Program-made: the position numbers and the translations under genes
In this document: positions 63,178 to 64,000 of the stretch, one piece after another
Layout of the letters: the number at the start of each line of letters is the position of its first letter
Position numbering within the stretch: position 1 is the stretch's first letter
Notes under the pieces: model-generated
The model's database searches: none
The model's input: only the letters and a program-made list of their open reading frames with translations
Told to the model about the DNA's origin: nothing
Assembly: GCA_964507445.1 (NCBI GenBank)
Contig: CAZDQF010000002.1
Span: 124,001 to 188,000 of the forward strand
Direction of reading: 5' to 3'
Length of the DNA: 64,000 nt
From: GCA-2683135 sp964507445
GTDB lineage: Bacteria; Planctomycetota; GCA-002687715

Positions 63178-63620
63178 GCTCCTCGTCCTGTCATGCGGTC
63201 GATGGTGGAGTCGAGAAAGCGAGCGTAACCGCTGGCATCCATGCATTCTCCCGGGAGGGCCCCGGCCACCTTGTAGAGCCAGACATCGTAAGGCTTCCGG
63301 TGGATCTGTCCGACCAGGGAGTCCAGCTCCGGGTTGGGGCCGCCGAAGGTCCCGGAGAGGGGAGAGTAGACGTCGCTGACCGCCTTGAACCCCTCGAACC
63401 AACCGAGCACCTGCCCTTTGCTGACCAGCCCCCCGGTCTCGGTCTCGAAGGCGCACTCCACCACCTCCCCCAGCATCCGGGTGGCGAAACGGGTGAACCC
63501 GATCCGGTGCTCACCGTCCGCGCTTGGCGCGAGCCACAGGTGCCCCTCCGTGAACTGGCGGTCCCGGGGCAGCCGGGTGCGGAACTTGGCCCGCTGATAG
63601 GGGAGGTGTGCGTCACCCAT
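63174..63620 (-). CDS. GcvH-like lipoyl-carrier protein
   Basis: This is a 148-residue protein and the first gene of the nine-gene operon. Its lipoyl-type fold is shown by HLWLAPSADGEHRIGFTRFA, VVECAFETETGGLVSKGQVLGWFE and the lipoylation segment FEGFKAVSDVYSPLSG with Lys79 at the modified position, then PYDVWLYKV. This matches glycine cleavage H protein, but no gcvT, gcvP or lpd gene is near, so it is more likely a stand-alone carrier such as those used in sulfur or redox pathways. No ribosome binding site precedes the ATG. The gene is divergent from a PQQ-like gene. Confidence 0.85.
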   Translation of the reverse strand: MGDAHLPYQRAKFRTRLPRDRQFTEGHLWLAPSADGEHRIGFTRFATRMLGEVVECAFETETGGLVSKGQVLGWFEGFKAVSDVYSPLSGTFGGPNPELDSLVGQIHRKPYDVWLYKVAGALPGECMDASGYARFLDSTIDRMTGRGA

Positions 63621-63776
63621 GGTCGGGGCTGCTCGCCTGTGGAGTTCGAGGTTGCGGGAAGTTCGGATGATCCGACGGGTTCAGGACATGCCGGAGCGCC
63701 TACGGCGCCGAGGGGTTCGGAATCTTACCGGATCTCGGCTACGGTGATGGACCCTGAGAGCACACGATCCAGAACC

Positions 63777-64000
63777 ATGACCAAGCGAAAAACCCTCCGT
63801 TTTCTCTGTGCGACCATGCTCCTGGCCGTGGCCAGCCCGGCCCAGGATCAGGACGCGGCGATCCGCGGCTGGCTCTCCTGGCGAGGACCCCTGCAGACCG
63901 GGCAGTCCATGGAGAAGGGCCTCCCCGAGCAGGTCTCCCTGGAGAAGGGATGGTCCTACACGGTCCGCGGCAGAGGGACCCCCGTGGTGGCCAACGGACG
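63777..64000 (+). CDS. secreted PQQ-like protein, N-terminal part
   Basis: Seventy-four codons run to the right edge from ATG 63777. A signal peptide (MTKRKTLRFLCATMLLAVAS, then PAQ) is followed by RGWLSWRGPLQTGQS, a variant of the family opening seen in the other PQQ-like proteins here. The rest lies beyond the window. It is divergent from the lipoyl-carrier operon; the 156 bases between hold both promoters but no box I can place with confidence. Confidence 0.7.
   Translation, partial: MTKRKTLRFLCATMLLAVASPAQDQDAAIRGWLSWRGPLQTGQSMEKGLPEQVSLEKGWSYTVRGRGTPVVANG

Overview
This window is a single GC-rich, almost fully coding bacterial stretch. The longest stretch without a gene is about 210 bases (22004-22216), so no gap exceeds 300 bases. 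It most resembles an uncultured Planctomycetota genome. That inference rests on the mass of secreted beta-propeller proteins (PQQ-like repeats, TolB-like, Asp-box, LVIVD, YVTN), the DUF1080 proteins, a giant TPR protein, a GcvH-like/radical-SAM/terpenoid operon and the small conserved proteins typical of that phylum. I see no rRNA, tRNA, CRISPR array, insertion sequence or phage gene. A 100-N assembly gap lies at 9595-9694, inside a 15-bp tandem repeat.

Layout. 1-4704: start of a DUF1080 lipoprotein, a lectin-like modular secreted protein, a PQQ-like protein and a double-DUF1080 protein. 4820-9181: a tight plus-strand operon of TolB-like propeller, FGE-like lipoprotein, MBOAT acyltransferase and SGNH-like protein. 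9206-20084: an S9 peptidase with a repeat tract inside its catalytic domain, an M1 peptidase, a second modular secreted protein, a PQQ-like protein, and a Big2/LVIVD plus YVTN pair. 20099-34301 (minus): TPR-redoxin protein, PQQ-like protein, 1000-residue Asp-box propeller, 2162-residue TPR protein and a miniature PQQ remnant. 34440-40181: DUF454 protein, two PQQ-like proteins (one with EF-hands), a zinc-ribbon membrane protein, a small conserved protein and homocysteine S-methyltransferase. 40114-44621: a GT2 glycosyltransferase flanked by two paralogous GT-C-like membrane proteins, one fused and one split into two coupled genes. 44739-49635: three PQQ-like proteins, a small charged protein and a small secreted protein.

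49645-63620 is the most distinctive region. A halogenase/geranylgeranyl-reductase-like flavoenzyme stands divergent from a HemW-like radical SAM protein and a hotdog thioesterase. Beyond a kelch-like secreted protein lies a nine-gene minus-strand operon, most of whose genes overlap by 1-4 bases. In transcription order it encodes a GcvH-like lipoyl-carrier protein, a CobW-like GTPase with a CxCC motif, a small Cys/His protein, a two-cluster ferredoxin, a radical SAM enzyme, a DUF116-polyprenyl synthase fusion, a small alpha/alpha toroid protein, a squalene-hopene-cyclase-like protein with a DxDD acid motif, and a cysteine desulfurase. My reading is an iron-sulfur and radical-dependent pathway that makes or modifies a terpenoid, possibly using a lipoyl carrier. 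I do not recognise it as a described system.

A second recurring signal is regulatory. Nine genes carry a TANNNT hexamer 5-8 bases before the start codon, four of them as TAGACTG, mostly without a convincing ribosome binding site. This suggests frequent leaderless transcription.
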